This document shows, piece after piece, positions 23,682 to 34,729 of a stretch of 64,000 nt of DNA. Position 1 is the first letter of the stretch; each line of letters opens with the position of its first letter. This DNA is from Corynebacterium uropygiale (GTDB taxonomy: Bacteria; Actinomycetota; Actinomycetes; Mycobacteriales; Mycobacteriaceae). The position numbers were made by a program, and so were the translations under genes. The stretch is taken from NCBI RefSeq assembly GCF_021568315.1, contig NZ_JAKGSI010000004.1:1-64000 (forward strand). The letters are read 5' to 3'. Under the pieces are notes generated by a model. The model did no database searches. It saw nothing but the letters and a program-made list of their open reading frames with translations, and had not been told where the DNA came from.

Positions 23682-25661
23682 ATGCCGCGTCCAACCGACT
23701 CGCGTACGTCCTATGTTCCGGCGATCGACGGGCTCCGCACCATCGCCGTCGCAGCGGTCATCCTGTATCACCTCGATCCCGCGTGGCTGCCCGGCGGGCT
23801 CCTGGGCGTGGCGGTCTTCTTCACGCTGTCCGGCTATCTCATCACGTCGAATCTCATGCGCAGCTACCACCGGGGGCGCGGCCTCGGCCTGCCGACGTTC
23901 TGGCTCCGACGCTTCCGCCGCCTCGTTCCCGCGGTGGTGCTGTTGGTGGCGGTGAGCGTCGTTCTCACGCTGATGTTCGACCACGCGAACATCGCGAAAG
24001 CCAGCGGCGAGGGTCTCAGCTCCCTCTTCTACGTCAACAACTGGCACATGATTATCGCGGGGCAGTCGTATTTTGATCGCTTTGCTGGCCTCGGCGTCTT
24101 TGACCACATGTGGTCGCTCTCCGTGGAAGAGCAGTTCTATCTCTTCTGGCCGCTGATCCTCTGGGTCTTCCTCTTCCTCGCGCGCGGGAGGCGCTTCGTC
24201 ACCGCCGGCGCGACGACCGTCCTCGCGCTGCTGTCCTTCGCGTGGATGGCGTACCTGGCGTCCGGCCATCCCGACGACCCGACGCGCATCTACGAGGGCA
24301 CCGACACCCGCGCGGGCGGTCTCCTCCTTGGTGCGGCTCTCGCGATCCTGCTCGCGAAGGCCCAGGGCAGCCGACGCGTCCCGCGCGTGCTCGCAGAAGT
24401 GGGCGGCTGGGTCGGGCTGGTCGTCGTGCTCGCGATGATGTGGCTCGTCCCGGACTACACGCTCTTCCTCTACCAGGGCGGGCTGCTGCTCCTGTCGATT
24501 GCGACGATCGGGGTCATCCTCGGCGCCGTGAACCAGCGCTCGACGCTCTCGCGCGCGCTGGGAATCGGGCCGCTGCGGTGGATCGGCGAGCGCTCCTACG
24601 GCATTTATCTGTGGCACTTACCCATCATCGTGTTCCTCCCCGAATGGACCAACGTTCCCGCGTGGGCGCGGGGGCTTCTTGCGGCAGTCCTAGCCGTGGT
24701 GTTGGCTGCGCTGTCGTGGTCGATGGTGGAAGACCCCATCCGCCGCCGGGGTGTCGTGGCTCCGCTCCGCCAGTGGTGGGCGTCTGCCGTCGAGGCCTAT
24801 CGTTCGCCCTCCGAGCACGTGCGTCTCCCGCGCACGGCGCTCGCTGCGGGAAGCGTGGCGGCAACTGGGCTCGTCCTCGTGGGGATCCCGGCTGCATGGA
24901 ATGGGAGCTTGAACCACTCGGCGGCCTCGGCCCCGAACAACTCCACGCCCCCGGTGATGGAGCAGAAGATCGACGGCGAGCAGGAGGCGCAGCAGCCCGT
25001 CGACGGCGTCAACGAGCAGGAAGCCATGCGCTGTGACACGGTCATCCACGTGGGGGATTCCACCTCCATCGGCATGTTCAGCGACGAGTACCTCAACGAC
25101 CCCCAGCGCAACGCCGCCGTTGTCTATCGCGCGTACGGGGCGAGCACGGTCATCGCGGTGAACCAGGGTGCCCGCGCCACCATTGAGGCGCTCGAGGGTG
25201 ATCCGACCATCGAGGATTCCGTCGTCGAGCAGGCCGCCACCGAGCACGAGGGGCAGACCTGCTGGGTGATCGGCTCCGGGGTCAATGACGCCGCGAACCG
25301 CGCCGTCGGCCACTCCACGGGCGAGGCGGAGCGCATCGACACCATCATGAAGCACATCAAGAGCGACGACCTCGTGCTGTGGCCGACGGCCGTCACCAAC
25401 CGCACCTCCGGCCCCTACGCCAACGAGAACATGGCCCCCTTCAACGAGGCCCTCCGCGAGGCGCCGAGCCGCTACCCCAACCTCGTCGTGTACGACTGGG
25501 CCTCCGACGTCCGCCCCGAATGGTTCCTTGAGGGCGACGACGTCCACTACAACGCGGAAGGCAACGGACAGCGCTCCGAGTGCTTCGCGCGTGCGTTGGC
25601 CGCCGCATTCCCGCGCGAGGGCGACATCCCCGAGTCCCACGAAGTTCGGGTCATGGACTAG
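23682..25661 (+). CDS. acyltransferase-3/SGNH two-domain membrane protein (OatA-like)
   Basis: The N-terminal acyltransferase-3 domain (about residues 8-360) has ten or so helices, with YVPAIDGLRTIAV, VEEQFYLFWPL and YGIYLWHLPII, and moves acyl groups across the membrane. After one more helix and a Ser/Pro/Gln linker comes an extracellular SGNH esterase-like domain with VIHVGDSTSIGM (catalytic Ser), GSGVNDA and GDDVHYN (Asp/His). This layout is found in OatA peptidoglycan O-acetyltransferases and other envelope acylases. The acceptor is unknown. An in-frame ATG at 23646 is an alternative start, but lies at the expected transcript start of a TATCGT -10 box. Confidence 0.88.
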   Translation: MPRPTDSRTSYVPAIDGLRTIAVAAVILYHLDPAWLPGGLLGVAVFFTLSGYLITSNLMRSYHRGRGLGLPTFWLRRFRRLVPAVVLLVAVSVVLTLMFDHANIAKASGEGLSSLFYVNNWHMIIAGQSYFDRFAGLGVFDHMWSLSVEEQFYLFWPLILWVFLFLARGRRFVTAGATTVLALLSFAWMAYLASGHPDDPTRIYEGTDTRAGGLLLGAALAILLAKAQGSRRVPRVLAEVGGWVGLVVVLAMMWLVPDYTLFLYQGGLLLLSIATIGVILGAVNQRSTLSRALGIGPLRWIGERSYGIYLWHLPIIVFLPEWTNVPAWARGLLAAVLAVVLAALSWSMVEDPIRRRGVVAPLRQWWASAVEAYRSPSEHVRLPRTALAAGSVAATGLVLVGIPAAWNGSLNHSAASAPNNSTPPVMEQKIDGEQEAQQPVDGVNEQEAMRCDTVIHVGDSTSIGMFSDEYLNDPQRNAAVVYRAYGASTVIAVNQGARATIEALEGDPTIEDSVVEQAATEHEGQTCWVIGSGVNDAANRAVGHSTGEAERIDTIMKHIKSDDLVLWPTAVTNRTSGPYANENMAPFNEALREAPSRYPNLVVYDWASDVRPEWFLEGDDVHYNAEGNGQRSECFARALAAAFPREGDIPESHEVRVMD

Positions 25662-25680
25662 GACCCGCATGCGAGCAGCG

Positions 25681-25708
25681 AAAAACCCCGGCGCGACACC
25701 GGGGTTTT
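25681..25708. terminator. bidirectional terminator between the acyltransferase gene and tRNA-Lys
   Basis: AAAAACCCCGG and CCGGGGTTTT flank a 7-nt loop. A T run follows the stem on either strand, so it can end the plus-strand acyltransferase transcript and the minus-strand tRNA-Lys transcript. Confidence 0.85.
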
Positions 25709-25716
25709 CTCGATTG

Positions 25717-25789
25717 TGGGCCCTGTGGGGCTCGAACCCACGACCTGCGGATTAAAAGTCCGTAGCTCTACCAACTGAGCTAAAGGCCC
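25717..25789 (-). tRNA. tRNA-Lys (TTT)
   Basis: The minus strand folds with acceptor GGGCCTT/AGGGCCC, D arm GCTC..GAGC, anticodon stem ACGGA/TCCGC (with one non-canonical end) around CTTTTAA with anticodon TTT, and T arm GTGGG TTCGAGC CCCAC. It is 73 nt long. Confidence 0.95.
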
Positions 25790-25830
25790 TCCCACCCCCT
25801 CAACCGAGGGGGCCTAAAAAGTATAACGGC

Positions 25831-26787
<957 letters not shown>

Positions 26788-26837
26788 TCAATCGGGCGGT
26801 GGGGCTCGGCTCCGGGCCGGCCGCCCGCACGACGAAG

Positions 26838-26869
26838 CCCGCCCCGCGGCGGGTGCTGCGGGGCGGGCG
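26838..26869. terminator. GC-rich hairpin downstream of cat
   Basis: GCCCGCCCCGC and GCGGGGCGGGC are perfect 11-bp complements with a loop of about 10 nt, located 30 bp after the cat stop. There is no T run on either side, so it may act as a weak terminator or an mRNA stabiliser. Confidence 0.5.
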
Positions 26870-26897
26870 GGGCCGTGACGGCAGGGCGGGGGCGGGT

Positions 26898-28400
26898 TTA
26901 GCCCTTCATGCTGCCGGTCTCAGCGAGGTTCTGGTGGAAGGAGAACGCCGTCGCCAGGTCGTGCGGGGTGTGGTGGAACTTGCCCTTGTTGGCGCGCTCG
27001 TAGTACTCCTCCAGGAGCGGACGGTAGTCCGGGTGAGCGATGCTGATCATCTTCTTCACGCGGTCACGCGGCGCGAGGCCGCGCAGGTCGGCGTAGCCGT
27101 ACTCGGTGATGATCACCATGACGTCGTGCTCGGTGTGGTCGATGTGGCTCGCGAACGGAACGATCGCGGAAATGGCGCCTCCCTTGGCCACGGACGGCGA
27201 GATGAAGGAGGAGATGTAGCCGTTCCGGGTGAAGTCGCCCGACCCGCCGATGCCGTTCATCATGCGGGAGCCGGAGACGTTCGTCGAGTTGATGTTGCCG
27301 TAGATGTCGGCCTCGATCATGCCGTTCGTCGCGATCAGGCCGACGCGGCGGATGACCTCCGGGTGGTTGGAGATCTGCTGCGGGCGCAGAATGATGGACT
27401 CGCGGTAGCGCTTCGCCTCGTCGTTCATCCGCTCGGCGTACTCCGGGGACAGGGCGAAGGACGTCGCGGAGGCGACGGTCATCTTGCCGGCGTCGATGAG
27501 GTCGATCATGCCGTCCTGGATGACCTCGGTGTAGGCCTGGATGTTCTCGAACTTCGAGTCGAGGAGGCCAGCCATCACGGCGTTCGGGACGTTGCCGACG
27601 CCCGACTGCATGATGTAGCCGTCGTAGGTCAGGCGGCCAGCGGCAACTTCGCCCTCGAGGAAGTCAAGGAAGTTGCCGGCGATCTTCTCGGAGACTTCGT
27701 CGGCGGGCTTGAAGGGAGCGTTGCGGTCGGGGGCGTCGGTTTCGACGACGGCGACCACCTTGTCCACATCGATGTCGATCCACGGGGAACCGATGCGCTG
27801 GCCGGGCGAGGTGATCGGCACCGGGACGCGGTTCGGCAGGAGCGGCATGCGCCAAATGTCGTGCATGCCCTCGAGATCCTCGGACTGCCACGAGTTGATC
27901 TCAATGATGATGCGCTTCGCGGAGTCCAGGTACTCCACGTTGTTCCCCACCGCGGAGGACGGAATAATCGCACCATCTTCCTTAATGCGGACAGCCTCCA
28001 CCACGGCGACATCCAGCTGGCCGAAGAAGCCCTGCTGGATGAGCATGCCCATGTGAGAGAGGTGAATGTCCTGGTACTTCATCTCCGCCGCGTTAATGGC
28101 GTTACGCATAGACGGATCCGACTGGTACGGGGCTCGGTAGTTGATAGCGCCGGCTTCCGCCATGACACCATCGCAGTCCGGGGCGGTGGACGCGCCGGTG
28201 AAGACGTCGATCTTGTACTCTTCGCCCTTCGCCTGCGCTTCCTTCGCGCGCTCAGCGATGGCGGTGGGGAGAGCCTTCGGGTAGCCAGCACCGGTGAAGC
28301 CGGACATTCCTACCTTGTCACCGTTGTTAATAAACTGAACGGCTTCCTCCGCGCTCATAACCTTGCCACGAAGCTGAGCGTTCGCGATTCTGTCAGACAT
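26898..28400 (-). CDS. cat: acetyl-CoA hydrolase/CoA-transferase family protein (Cat/ActA)
   Basis: The 500-residue protein is closely similar to the C. glutamicum CoA-transferase (succinyl-CoA or propionyl-CoA:acetate type), which moves CoA to acetate. Recognisable are GDKVGMSGFTGAGYPKALP (residues 27-45), the glutamate region around IITEYGYADLRGL and GSGDFTRNGY near the C-terminal part. The ATG at 28400 is chosen because AGGAGG lies 7 nt upstream and the N terminus MSDRIANAQLRGKVMSAEEA fits the family. GGGG/CCCC motifs in its leader would suit RamA control, which is inference. Confidence 0.93.
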   Translation of the reverse strand: MSDRIANAQLRGKVMSAEEAVQFINNGDKVGMSGFTGAGYPKALPTAIAERAKEAQAKGEEYKIDVFTGASTAPDCDGVMAEAGAINYRAPYQSDPSMRNAINAAEMKYQDIHLSHMGMLIQQGFFGQLDVAVVEAVRIKEDGAIIPSSAVGNNVEYLDSAKRIIIEINSWQSEDLEGMHDIWRMPLLPNRVPVPITSPGQRIGSPWIDIDVDKVVAVVETDAPDRNAPFKPADEVSEKIAGNFLDFLEGEVAAGRLTYDGYIMQSGVGNVPNAVMAGLLDSKFENIQAYTEVIQDGMIDLIDAGKMTVASATSFALSPEYAERMNDEAKRYRESIILRPQQISNHPEVIRRVGLIATNGMIEADIYGNINSTNVSGSRMMNGIGGSGDFTRNGYISSFISPSVAKGGAISAIVPFASHIDHTEHDVMVIITEYGYADLRGLAPRDRVKKMISIAHPDYRPLLEEYYERANKGKFHHTPHDLATAFSFHQNLAETGSMKG

Positions 28401-28482
28401 GCATGTACCTCCTGAACCGATAGCCTCCCCCATTCCTGGGGTAAGTCCACGGCTTCTTTCATTGATGTTGGACGCCGGTCAC

Positions 28483-28488
28483 ATCATA
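28483..28488 (-). promoter_or_regulatory. -10 box of the cat promoter
   Basis: Minus-strand TATGAT gives a leader of roughly 75 nt before cat. ACGGGG upstream and TACCCC...GGGG downstream resemble the short G/C-stretch sites bound by RamA. The regulator assignment is uncertain. Confidence 0.4.
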
Positions 28489-28619
28489 GCGACCCCGTTA
28501 CGCCAACCACACTAACCCATTTGCCCTCAGCGCGCCGACAAGGGCTTTTTCTCCCGGCGCAGCACCCCTCCGCGCGCGCGAGCCACCCCGGTTTGGGGGA
28601 AGCCACGGAAGAGAGCACA

Positions 28620-29774
28620 ATGAGTCCCGTGGCCTTAACGATCGGAAACCTGCACCTCCAGTCCCCCGTGATCCTCGCACCCATGGCGGGCGTCACCAAC
28701 GTGGCGTTTCGGCAGCTCTGCCGCGAGCAAGAACTCCACCGCACGGGCACGGTGTCGGGCCTGTACGTCTGCGAAATGGTCACCGCGCGGGCGCTCGTCG
28801 AGCGCAACGAGAAAACGCTGAAGATGACGACCTTCGCCCCCGAAGAATCGCCGCGCAGCCTGCAGCTGTACACGACCGATCCGCGCTACACCTACGAAGC
28901 GGCCAAGATGATTGTCGACGAGGACATGGCGGACCACATCGACATGAACTTCGGCTGCCCCGTCCCCAAGGTGACTCGCCGCGGCGGAGGCTCAGCCCTG
29001 CCCTACAAGCGCAGGCTTTTCGGCAACATTGTGGCCGCCGCCGTGCGGGCGACGGCAGGCACGGACATCCCTGTGACGGTGAAATTCCGTATTGGCATCG
29101 ACGAGGAACACCAGACCCACCTCGACGCGGGGCGAATCGCCGTCGAGGAAGGGGCCCAAGCTGTCGCGCTTCACGCCCGCACGGCCGCCCAACGCTACTC
29201 TGGCACCGCCCGGTGGGAAGAGATCGCCAGACTCAAGGAGCACCTGGCACACACGGGGATTCCGGTATTGGGCAACGGTGACATTTTCCGCGCTACCGAC
29301 GCTCGCCGCATGATGGAAGCAACCGGGTGCGATGGCGTTGTTGTCGGCCGAGGATGCCTGGGACGGCCCTGGCTCTTTGCCGAGCTCTCCGCCGAGCTGC
29401 GAGGCGAGCCCGTCCCCCAGGAGCCCAGCCTCGGGGAGGTGTGCTCCATCATTGAACGGCACGCGGAATTGCTGGCCGCCCACGAGGGAGAAAACCGCGC
29501 CTGCCGAGATCTACGCAAGCACATGGGCTGGTATCTGCGGGGTTTTCCCGTGGGTGGAGAGCTCCGATCGGCGCTCTCTCGGGTGTCTTCCCTGCAGGAG
29601 TTAAAGGATGTCCTCGCACCCTGGAGCTATTCCACCGCGCTGGCGGTGGACGCCGACGGCGCGCGCGGACGCCAAGGATCACCAGCAAAAGTCGCCCTGC
29701 CCGACGGCTGGCTCGATGATCCCGAGGACGACACCGTTCCCGAAGGCGCGGAGATTGAGAATTCCGGCGGCTAG
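28620..29774 (+). CDS. dus: tRNA-dihydrouridine synthase (DusB-type)
   Basis: This flavin enzyme reduces specific uridines in the D loop of tRNA. Its 384 residues carry the FMN barrel with LAPMAGVTNVAFR, the DMNFGCPVPKVTRRGGGSAL motif holding the active-site Cys, the phosphate-binding GNGDIF and VVGRGCLGRPWLF. A C-terminal helical domain binds tRNA, and the last 40 residues form an acidic tail. The ATG at 28620 follows GGAAGAGAG. Confidence 0.93.
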   Translation: MSPVALTIGNLHLQSPVILAPMAGVTNVAFRQLCREQELHRTGTVSGLYVCEMVTARALVERNEKTLKMTTFAPEESPRSLQLYTTDPRYTYEAAKMIVDEDMADHIDMNFGCPVPKVTRRGGGSALPYKRRLFGNIVAAAVRATAGTDIPVTVKFRIGIDEEHQTHLDAGRIAVEEGAQAVALHARTAAQRYSGTARWEEIARLKEHLAHTGIPVLGNGDIFRATDARRMMEATGCDGVVVGRGCLGRPWLFAELSAELRGEPVPQEPSLGEVCSIIERHAELLAAHEGENRACRDLRKHMGWYLRGFPVGGELRSALSRVSSLQELKDVLAPWSYSTALAVDADGARGRQGSPAKVALPDGWLDDPEDDTVPEGAEIENSGG

Positions 29775-29848
29775 ATGGGCTGACCTGTCCCAGATCCGCC
29801 CGTGCGGAGACGTCCTAGTCTCCGCGCGCAGAAGCAGTAGCAATTCTC

Positions 29849-29854
29849 TATGCT
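29849..29854 (+). promoter_or_regulatory. -10 box of a leaderless phoU transcript
   Basis: TATGCT ends 7 nt before the phoU ATG at 29862. Confidence 0.5.
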
Positions 29855-29861
29855 GTAGCAC

Positions 29862-30602
29862 ATGCGTACTGCTTATAGGGAACACTTGGACGCCTTCGCT
29901 CACGATCTCATCGTGATGTGCGACATCGTGCAGGAGATCATGTCTCAGGCTTCGCACGCGCTCCTCCACCACTCCCTGCAGTCCTCCGAAGACGCACTAT
30001 CCCTCGCCGACCAGCTTGATGACACTCGCACTCGGTGCGATACGAGGGCCATCGAGCTACTCGCGCTGGAGGCTCCCGTTGCTCGAGAGCTGCGCCAGGT
30101 AATCTCGTCGATTTATATCGTCGAGGATTTTGATCGCATGGCGGCCCTGGGCATGCATGTCGCAAAGTGCGCTCGCCGTCGACACCCGCACCCGGTTCTT
30201 CCGGACCCCATGATTGGGTATTTCGAAGAATTAGCTCGATTAGCGCAGGAGATGGTCGGCCGTGTCCACGAGCTTCTTGTCGACCCCGATGCGGAAGTTG
30301 CTATTCGCCTCAGCCAAGATGACGACGCCGTCGATGATCTCCACGATCATCTCATGACTAAGCTCACGCTTCACGAGTGGCCGCATAGTACTCGCTCTGC
30401 TGTGGATGTCACGCTGCTCACTCGGTATTACGAGCGTTTTTCCGACCATTGCGTCAATGTGGCGGGCCGGATCATTTATCTCACGACCGGCCTCATGCCC
30501 AATGAATATCTCGCCGAACGCGAGCGTGATCGCGATGAGGAAGAACTCAAGCGTCGCTTCGAGAAGCTCGAGCGGATTTACCACCGTGGAAACACGCGTT
30601 AG
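29862..30602 (+). CDS. phoU: phosphate transport/signalling regulator PhoU
   Basis: PhoU is a peripheral membrane protein that links the Pst transporter to the phosphate-sensing two-component system. Its 246 residues form two three-helix PhoU repeats; metal-binding motifs include DDTRTRCDTRAIELL (repeat 1) and YYERFSDHCVNVAGRI (repeat 2). It is transcribed away from the pst genes and separated from them by the DUF222-HNH gene, with which it overlaps by 4 nt at the stop codons. Confidence 0.93.
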   Translation: MRTAYREHLDAFAHDLIVMCDIVQEIMSQASHALLHHSLQSSEDALSLADQLDDTRTRCDTRAIELLALEAPVARELRQVISSIYIVEDFDRMAALGMHVAKCARRRHPHPVLPDPMIGYFEELARLAQEMVGRVHELLVDPDAEVAIRLSQDDDAVDDLHDHLMTKLTLHEWPHSTRSAVDVTLLTRYYERFSDHCVNVAGRIIYLTTGLMPNEYLAERERDRDEEELKRRFEKLERIYHRGNTR

Positions 30603-31804
30603 TTCATTGCAAGCTGAACGCGGGCGAGAGAGCCACCGTTATATTCCTCGATAGCCAGCCGGCTCATCCGTGTCTTTCCGGACAGAGTCCGCCACAGATA
30701 GCGCCCGTCGGCCGTGCGCTCAAGATCCGCGCTGTGCCCCATCTTCCTGTGGCAGCACGAACACAGCATCGACAGATTGTCCATATTCGTGGGGCCATTT
30801 TTCATCCACGGAACAAGATGATGAGCATCAGATAAAGCAGCAGAGCGGGAGCACCCAGGGGCGGCGCATACGACTTGGGCAATCGTCTGGGCCGCTTTCT
30901 GCGCGGGGCTGAAACCCCTGTGGATCCTTTGGAGATCGAGGATCTGATGGTCTCCGCCAATGACAACTGCCCACCCGTAATCAGAGAGCTTCATGGTCGA
31001 ATATTCCGACAAGCTCACGAGGGCGCCGTCGGTCGTCGCAAACCATTTCCTGCCCTCAGAATCATCGATGAGCGCCTCTTTGTTGAGCTCGGGCGCAGTA
31101 ATGATCACCGCTGGCTGGTGAAGGAGTGAACGCAGTGGATTCGCCAGGTGGTCATCCTCAGACATGGGAGATGAGGCGGTCCCGCCCTGGTAGATCAACT
31201 GAGATAGAGCGTGAAATTTTAACTCATCCATGGGCTGCGATCGGTCTTTTCGCCACATCGCGACCGCACGCTCATTGATAGTGGTGATCATGCGGCTGAG
31301 CAGGACATCAGGGCCCGTAATTTTGATGTATTTCCGCCCATCAGCGTCTGCTTTGGCGCTGTGATGCAGTGTAGGGCGGACCCGTGGGCGAGGAAGCGTT
31401 TCACGAATCTCACGTGTGAGGTGGTCTCCCCAATTTTTGAGCTCAGTGAGGTCATAATCCATCGCGCGCTCGACGAGCGTCCGGCGCAATTGTTCGCGCT
31501 GAATACGGTGCTCGCGAGGAACCTTCCTGGTCATGATGCCAATCATGACCAGCCGGTTAAAATCAACCCGTTTCGCCCTACACAATTCCACCGTGCCATC
31601 ACGAATTGCTCGCTCTTTTTCCGGAAGCGGACCACACAATTCCTCCGCAGTGCGGATATAGCGACGAGCCTCTGCCGTCGTGATCGGCAGGAGCTCAGTG
31701 AGACGAGACTGAACATCAACCCCCGAGGACCGAAGCTCATAAATCTCTTCAGCCAACTCGATCCCATGACTCAAAAGCTGGGCAAAAATACCAATGTAGA
31801 TCAT
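30599..31804 (-). CDS. DUF222/HNH endonuclease-domain protein
   Basis: The 401-residue protein has the N-terminal DUF222 region and a C-terminal HNH nuclease domain (about residues 310-360) with CAAPGCS, DAHHLVPW and LCSCCHRKMGH, including zinc cysteines and metal histidines. Such genes occur in many copies in actinobacteria and are often mobile or variably present. Their role is unknown. Its base composition is visibly poorer in G+C than most neighbours, and it sits between phoU and pstB. The start at 31804 is uncertain; an upstream GTG in frame exists. Confidence 0.8.
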   Translation of the reverse strand: MIYIGIFAQLLSHGIELAEEIYELRSSGVDVQSRLTELLPITTAEARRYIRTAEELCGPLPEKERAIRDGTVELCRAKRVDFNRLVMIGIMTRKVPREHRIQREQLRRTLVERAMDYDLTELKNWGDHLTREIRETLPRPRVRPTLHHSAKADADGRKYIKITGPDVLLSRMITTINERAVAMWRKDRSQPMDELKFHALSQLIYQGGTASSPMSEDDHLANPLRSLLHQPAVIITAPELNKEALIDDSEGRKWFATTDGALVSLSEYSTMKLSDYGWAVVIGGDHQILDLQRIHRGFSPAQKAAQTIAQVVCAAPGCSRSAALSDAHHLVPWMKNGPTNMDNLSMLCSCCHRKMGHSADLERTADGRYLWRTLSGKTRMSRLAIEEYNGGSLARVQLAMN

Positions 31805-31965
31805 GGTCCTGAGGTTAAAGGATCGGAGCGGCACGCCAAGCAGGACGGTCACCGCACTTGTGGATAATTCCAGTTATCCACAGATCTTGGCTCACGGGAC
31901 TCCACGGGGTTGCGGAGAATAGACAGAGAGGCTAGACGCACTGGTATGCCCCCTAGCCTGGCCTT

Positions 31966-32739
31966 TTAACCAAATCGACCGGAGATGTAGTCCTCTGTCT
32001 CCTGCTTTTCCGGCTTCTCAAAGATACGACGTGTGGGCCCGTACTCAACAAGGCGTCCTGGCTTCCCCGTCGCTTCAAGTGAGAAGAAGGCCGTCTGCTC
32101 AGAGACGCGAGCAGCCTGCTGCATGTTGTGCGTCACGATGACGATTGTGTACTTCTCGCGAAGCTCGTGGATGAGTTCTTCGACGGCCAGCGTCGAAATG
32201 GGATCCAAAGCGGAGCACGGTTCGTCCATGAGAAGAACTTCTGGCTCCACGGCGATCGCGCGCGCGATACAGAGACGCTGCTGCTGACCACCCGACAGCC
32301 CGCCGCCCGGACGGTCAAGGCGGTCCTTAACTTCCTCCCACAGGTTCGCACCGCGGAGGGATTTTTCCGTCACCTCGGCAAGCTTCTTCTTGTTCCTCTC
32401 ACCGGCCAGCTTCAGCCCCGCGACGACGTTGTCCTGGATAGACATCGTCGGGAAAGGATTCGCCTTTTGGAAGACCATACCTACCGTGTTCCGCACGGCT
32501 ACCGGGTCCACCTGGGGATCGTAGATATTCTTCCCATCGAGGAGGATCTCACCGGTGACCGATGCGCCCGGGGTCACCTCGTGCATACGGTTGAGGGTGC
32601 GCAGCACAGTAGATTTTCCGCAACCAGAGGGGCCGATGAAGGCCGTCACCGACCGCGCGGGAATGTCCATGGAGACGTTCTGGACAGCGTGGAAGTCTCC
32701 GTAATAGATGTTGACGTCGTTCAGCTTCAGTTTCGTCAT
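31966..32739 (-). CDS. pstB: phosphate ABC transporter ATP-binding protein
   Basis: The 257-residue ATPase drives high-affinity phosphate uptake. It has Walker [10 protein letters not shown] (residues 33-41), signature LSGGQQQRL, Walker [14 protein letters not shown] and the H-loop VTHNMQQA. It is the last gene of pstSCAB on the minus strand, 31 nt after pstA. Confidence 0.96.
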   Translation of the reverse strand: MTKLKLNDVNIYYGDFHAVQNVSMDIPARSVTAFIGPSGCGKSTVLRTLNRMHEVTPGASVTGEILLDGKNIYDPQVDPVAVRNTVGMVFQKANPFPTMSIQDNVVAGLKLAGERNKKKLAEVTEKSLRGANLWEEVKDRLDRPGGGLSGGQQQRLCIARAIAVEPEVLLMDEPCSALDPISTLAVEELIHELREKYTIVIVTHNMQQAARVSEQTAFFSLEATGKPGRLVEYGPTRRIFEKPEKQETEDYISGRFG

Positions 32740-32770
32740 GGTTTTTCTCTCACAGATCTCTCGGGGCCGG

Positions 32771-33658
32771 CTAATGGGTTTTCACGGAGAATTTGGCGGA
32801 AATCCACCGTGCACCGAGATTCAGTACCGCGATGATGAGCACAAGGGTGAGCGCCGCTCCCCACAGCTTCGCGAGGACAGCATCCGACGTCCCGGCCTTG
32901 TACATATCCAGCATCATGAGAGGCAATGAGGACTGCGGGCCGTGCAGGGCATCCCAATTGATGACCTGAGTAGAACCCACAAGGACAAGCACAGGAGCTG
33001 ACTCTCCCATCACGCGCGCGATAGCGAGCATGACGCCGGTGACGATGCCGGACAAGGCCGTCGGGATCACGATACGGGCGATCGTCTTCCACTTAGGCAC
33101 CCCCAGCGCGTACGAGGCTTCACGCAGATCCTGCGGAACGACGCGCAGCATTTCCTCCGTGTTCCTGATGATGACGGGCACCATGAGGATCACCAGCGCG
33201 AGAGATACTGCCAAGCCGGAACGGTGGAAGCCGAAAAGCACAATCCACGCCGAGTAAATGAAGAGCGCAGCCACGATGGAAGGAACGCCAGAGAGGATAT
33301 CCACCATAAAGGTCGTCGCGCGCGCGAGACGGGAGCCGTTGGCGTATTCCACGAGATAGATCGCCGTGAACACGCCGATGGGAATCGAGAGCACCGCCGT
33401 GATCAGCGTTTGCACCAGCGTGCCCACGATGGCATGGAGCGCACCGCCGCCCATGGTGTGGTACATGACCCCGCGCTGGGAAGAGGTCCACCACGCGGCG
33501 TCGAGAAGTGAGCCGAGCCCGCGCGAGACGACCTCCCACAGGACCCAGACAAGTGGGATAAGGGCAATCACCATTGCAGCGGTGATGATGGCCGTTGCGA
33601 TGTGGTTCTTTGCTCGGCGCCGAGGTGAGACACCAAGCGAGGCAATCGTCGTCGTCAC
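32771..33658 (-). CDS. pstA: phosphate ABC transporter permease PstA
   Basis: This 295-residue permease has six helices with the EAA-like loop [20 protein letters not shown] (about residues 197-216) that contacts PstB. The GTG start overlaps the pstC stop (GTGA), so the two permeases are translationally coupled. Confidence 0.95.
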   Translation of the reverse strand: MTTTIASLGVSPRRRAKNHIATAIITAAMVIALIPLVWVLWEVVSRGLGSLLDAAWWTSSQRGVMYHTMGGGALHAIVGTLVQTLITAVLSIPIGVFTAIYLVEYANGSRLARATTFMVDILSGVPSIVAALFIYSAWIVLFGFHRSGLAVSLALVILMVPVIIRNTEEMLRVVPQDLREASYALGVPKWKTIARIVIPTALSGIVTGVMLAIARVMGESAPVLVLVGSTQVINWDALHGPQSSLPLMMLDMYKAGTSDAVLAKLWGAALTLVLIIAVLNLGARWISAKFSVKTH

Positions 33659-34713
33659 TTCTTCTTCCTCCCCTTCTTCGTCGAGGAGCCTGCGACAACC
33701 GTCCTGGCGATTGCGTTGACAACAAATGTCAGAGCGAATAGCACGAGGCCGGCAGCGATGTAGGCTCCCGCGCGGAGGTCGTCGTTGAACTCGGGTGCAG
33801 CGTTGGCGATGGCGGTGGCGAAGGTGGTGCCGCCGTCGAACAGGGAATTCCGGAAGGCGGAGGACGGCGAGACCACCATGTAGAGAGCCATCGTCTCACC
33901 GAGGGCGCGGCCCAGGCCGAGCATCGAGCCAGCGATGAACGCCGACTTCCCGAAGGGAAGTACCGTCATGCGCACGACTTCCCACCGCGTAGCGCCGAGT
34001 GCCAGTGCAGCTTCGATCTGCCCGCGCGGAGTCTGAACGAAGACCTCACGAGTCGTCGCAGCGATTACCGGCACGATCATCACCGCGAGGACGATGCCTC
34101 CGGTGAGGATGTTGCGCCCCGTGTCGAAGGACGGCGAATTCGAGTAGGTCGCGAAGAGCGGGATCCACGACAGGTGTGCGTGGAGGAACTCGTAGACCGG
34201 TTTCAGCGCAGGGCCCAGAACTTGCCACGCCCAGAGGCCGTACACAATCGACGGGACAGCCGCGAGCATGTCGACAACATTCCCGAGCGGCTTCACCAGG
34301 CGACTGGGCGCATAGCTCGCGAGGAAGATCGCGACGCCAAGGGCCACCGGCATAGCGATGATGAGCGCCACCAGGGAGACCAGCACCGTCACCGCGAAGA
34401 GGTTCGGAATGCCGAAGAACATCGCCGAGGTGTCCTTCGTATTCCACGCATCCGCGTAGGTGAAGAAGCCGCCGATTCCTTCGGCATTGTTGATCAGCGC
34501 TGGGACCGCACGCCACACAAGGAAGAACCCGATGGCCGCGATGATGATGCTGATGAGCGTCGCCGAACTGACGGAGATTCCACGGAAGATGGAGTCTCCC
34601 GCGCGACGAGAGCCGGAGCGGCCGGCCGACTCGGGGAGGAGCCCAGGATCAGCCTCGGGGATGCTCGTTGGGGCGGGCGGCGCCTCGCGCGTGGAAAGAG
34701 GTGAATGAGTCAT
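33655..34713 (-). CDS. pstC: phosphate ABC transporter permease PstC
   Basis: The 352-residue permease has about six helices after a Pro-rich cytoplasmic N terminus of about 45 residues. The coupling loop is IEAALALGATRWEVVRMTVL and GLGRALGETMA is the conserved segment after it. The ATG at 34713 is preferred over longer frames, since those would overlap pstS. The C terminus is lysine-rich (KKGRKKK). Confidence 0.95.
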   Translation of the reverse strand: MTHSPLSTREAPPAPTSIPEADPGLLPESAGRSGSRRAGDSIFRGISVSSATLISIIIAAIGFFLVWRAVPALINNAEGIGGFFTYADAWNTKDTSAMFFGIPNLFAVTVLVSLVALIIAMPVALGVAIFLASYAPSRLVKPLGNVVDMLAAVPSIVYGLWAWQVLGPALKPVYEFLHAHLSWIPLFATYSNSPSFDTGRNILTGGIVLAVMIVPVIAATTREVFVQTPRGQIEAALALGATRWEVVRMTVLPFGKSAFIAGSMLGLGRALGETMALYMVVSPSSAFRNSLFDGGTTFATAIANAAPEFNDDLRAGAYIAAGLVLFALTFVVNAIARTVVAGSSTKKGRKKK

Positions 34714-34729
34714 AGCGATGAGAGGGGGG

